From Symsagittifera roscoffensis (taxonomy: Eukaryota > Xenacoelomorpha > Acoela > Convolutidae): a stretch of 64,000 nt of DNA. The stretch is taken from assembly GCF_963678635.1 (NCBI RefSeq), contig NC_087066.1, forward strand, positions 53,524,312 through 53,588,311, given 5' to 3'. The notes under the pieces are model-generated. The model ran no database searches, had not been told where the DNA came from, and was given only the letters and a program-made list of their open reading frames with translations. A program made the position numbers and the translations under genes. Shown one piece after another: positions 61,651 through 64,000 of this stretch (the first letter of the stretch is position 1; the number at the start of each line of letters is the position of its first letter).

Positions 61651-63274
61651 CTGAATGAAAGGGAATCATTGTAAGCAGAAATGGGATGATGCGAAAAACT
61701 TCGAAAACACGACTGGAAAATAGGCTCGTATGCGAAAAGCAACCAATGACTATGAGCCGCAGCAATAAAATCGGGGAAGAACTCCCGAGTTTTCTTCGAA
61801 TGATGTTACATATCTACTTAATATCAATCTATTTACATATCAATTATATATCAAGAAGATGCATTTTTGTTCCGATTACGTCGCAAAGAGACAGGAAAGA
61901 AAGAACCATCATATTGTTTTTTAGTCAAATTTGACTACTTCAAACAAATAGTACGGTAGAAAGTGGGGTATCAAACTTTAAAAAATTTTGGCTATGAATT
62001 GGATTACAAAAACATTTAAAGAAACTTGCGTCAGTTTCGATAATTAGTTGGTTGGATTTTCGACTTTTCAGACAGAATGACACCTAATTTAAATAAAAGA
62101 CGGAACTATCAAATGATGGAAATCTGGCACTTTCAGACCCGGATTTTATTGGTAAGTCAATGGAACTAAATCTTGATAATTTCATGGAGGGTAGCTTTGA
62201 TCATTTGCTCTCGGTTTATGTATCAAAATCGCTGAAAATCCAAGTGAATGTTGTCCAAAAAAATGCATTGTAGATAATCAAAACAATAATTTATGTATGA
62301 AATGAAATTTTTCAAATCAGCCAGCTACCCAAAACCGATCTACCTCAGAACCAAAACGAGGCAGAAATATGACCGCCGACCCGCAGGCAGGAGCAGTTCC
62401 TGGACATGAGAGCTGACCCAGCTGACCGTTCAGCTCTCATCTATTCTCGCTCTGTTTGGGGACGAAGATGTTCTCGCTAGAAATTAAAGCGACTAAAACC
62501 AAAGACGAAACTTATGAATTTGCTGGTGAACAAAGAACAGTGTGAAAAAAGTTAAAAGACTGAATGATCGAAACAAAATTCTGGCACTGTTTTAAAATTA
62601 ATTTAATAATGTTTTCTTTTTGCGTATTTAATTATACTGCAACCTGCTTTTAAATGCCAAAATATAAGGCAGTTCATTGTTTTTTGTTGGCATTTCCGAG
62701 GCTGTATAATATAACATTCAGATAAAACAGCACACGAAAAGGCTAGCTTCAAGAACAGTTTATTGTGTGCGTTTATAGAGCTATGAAACGAATTGAATAG
62801 TTTATTCACGGAGTATGCGTCATAATATACAAAAAGAACAAAAAGGGAACGTTTAAACGGAAAATTTTTGAATTGAATGAGGTATAAAAAAACGTAGCGC
62901 TAAATCGAAAATTACCAATACTGAAATTAATAATAACCAAAAATGCTCATTTTTTTTCAAAATGTTTGACAAATTAAGCCCATCATGGTCCAGTATGTTT
63001 CCAGATTGATGATTCCTAGCTAAAAGAGAGATCAATTGGTCAATTTTGTACTTCCCACTTCAGGTATTGAGCCGAATTTGGCTCACCCTGTTCCAATCGA
63101 CAAAAAATATATCGAGATGTCTTTTCTTGAGGTGTCAGGTTAAGAATCACGTTCCACAAGGATGGCTTTACCCTGCCAATTTGCCGAATTTAAATTAAAT
63201 GCCAACGTTTGCTTGTATTTCTAGTTCGGAGATCGTTCGGGCGGTCAAAAATGTGGGGGGCAAAAGAACAACGT
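61651..63274. other. Dynein intron or upstream sequence
   Basis: No dynein exon found here. One short hairpin lies at 62406-62440. Otherwise AT-rich, unannotated sequence. Confidence 0.4.
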
Positions 63275-64000
63275 TTAAAACTTTTTGGTCACTTTTTGCA
63301 TGGCAGCAGATATTTGATATTGCATGGAAAAATCAAGTAACTGAATTTTTCTGAATTTTGCTTGAGTAAAATGGAAGCAGCAACCAAAACGCAAGGCAGT
63401 AGAAAATTGGGTTATTACAGCCGCTAAAAATTCAGTTTTATAATCCGAAAGAAAATTTTGCGGATGAAATTCCACGGTGCTTTTTTCGTGGCATTTCTGT
63501 TTCAAAACACGCAAGATGTAAGTGTAGAGATTTTCTTTTTTTCCGATCAATAAAACACAACAAACTGGAATTTTAGTGCTGAAAAACCGCAACATTTTGA
63601 ATAAAGCTGTTCAACAGGTCTTGGAGCTGTACCATTGCACAATAAGGCAGAACTTGTTGTCCATCACTTGTTGTTGCCCAACGTCCAGTAATGTCAAGTT
63701 CTCTTATGTTTTTTGGAACTGGGGAGGCTGTTTTTACTAAAGATACGCCAACTGTTCCATATTCAGGCCGTAGAAAATTTGTTAACAAATTTTCAGAGAT
63801 TAATTTGTCGTGAAGTTTTTTGAGAGATTGTGTTGGGTCTCTTGCAATAGCATCGTACAGTTGACGGATGAAGTTTTTTTTTGCAATTTTTTCCCACTCT
63901 GTTTCATGGTTTTAATTGTTTTCGTCATGAAGAATATGGGAAACCTTTACATTGGTAGAGAGACGAGTAGAGCAATTTTTGTTCTGAGCAAACAAAGTGT
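63275..64000 (-). pseudogene. MULE-type transposase fragment
   Basis: The reverse strand enters from the window edge in frame. It carries an in-frame TAA near 63913, then a frame reading LDITGRWATTSDGQQVLPY. Another frame (63595-63275) carries CCVLLIGKKENLYTYILRVL and FLSDYKTEF...CCFHFTQAKFRK, resembling the DDE region and FHFxQ motif of Mutator-like transposases. Part of the catalytic region between the two frames is missing. A dead copy, continuing beyond the window. Confidence 0.6.

Overview
This is a 64 kb piece of an AT-rich invertebrate (metazoan) nuclear genome. Evidence for this: a spliceosomal axonemal dynein heavy chain gene with canonical GT-AG introns, ionotropic glutamate receptor (iGluR) genes, a Maverick/Polinton element, tRNA-derived SINE-like repeats and many dispersed palindromic repeats. 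I cannot name the species.

Backbone. One axonemal (inner-arm-like) dynein heavy chain gene on the minus strand runs through almost the whole window. I place 19 consecutive coding exons from 61650 down to 1406, about 1,000 codons over 60 kb. They cover the AAA3 Walker B region, AAA4, the stalk coiled coils with the microtubule-binding tip, and the start of AAA5. Reading phase is consistent across all 18 introns and no exon contains a stop, so the host gene looks functional. The gene continues past both window edges.

Left third (1578-22044). A 20.5 kb dynein intron holds three complete, intronless, plus-strand iGluR-like genes (8286-9659, 12927-14264, 19491-20813). They are paralogues of 440-457 aa. 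Each has a signal peptide, a split S1/S2 ligand-binding domain and a channel, but no amino-terminal domain. They are nested in the dynein gene and transcribed against it. Dispersed repeats, palindromes and a degenerate 175-bp tandem array fill the spacers.

Middle (22902-43595). A second 20.7 kb dynein intron contains an 18.7 kb Polinton (24235-42936) with about 0.39 kb terminal inverted repeats and a perfect 6-bp target-site duplication, TAACTG. It carries protein-primed DNA polymerase B, integrase, FtsK/HerA-type packaging ATPase, adenain-like protease, major and minor capsid genes, a core-protein-like gene and several accessory genes. Many of these are broken by in-frame stops, frameshifts, slippage duplications and an insertion, so this copy is decayed. 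A duplicated regulatory segment upstream of the polymerase carries E2F-like sites.

Right third (43596-64000). Fourteen-plus small dynein exons are separated by 0.1-3.6 kb introns with SINE-like and other repeats. The right edge holds a broken MULE-type transposase on the minus strand.
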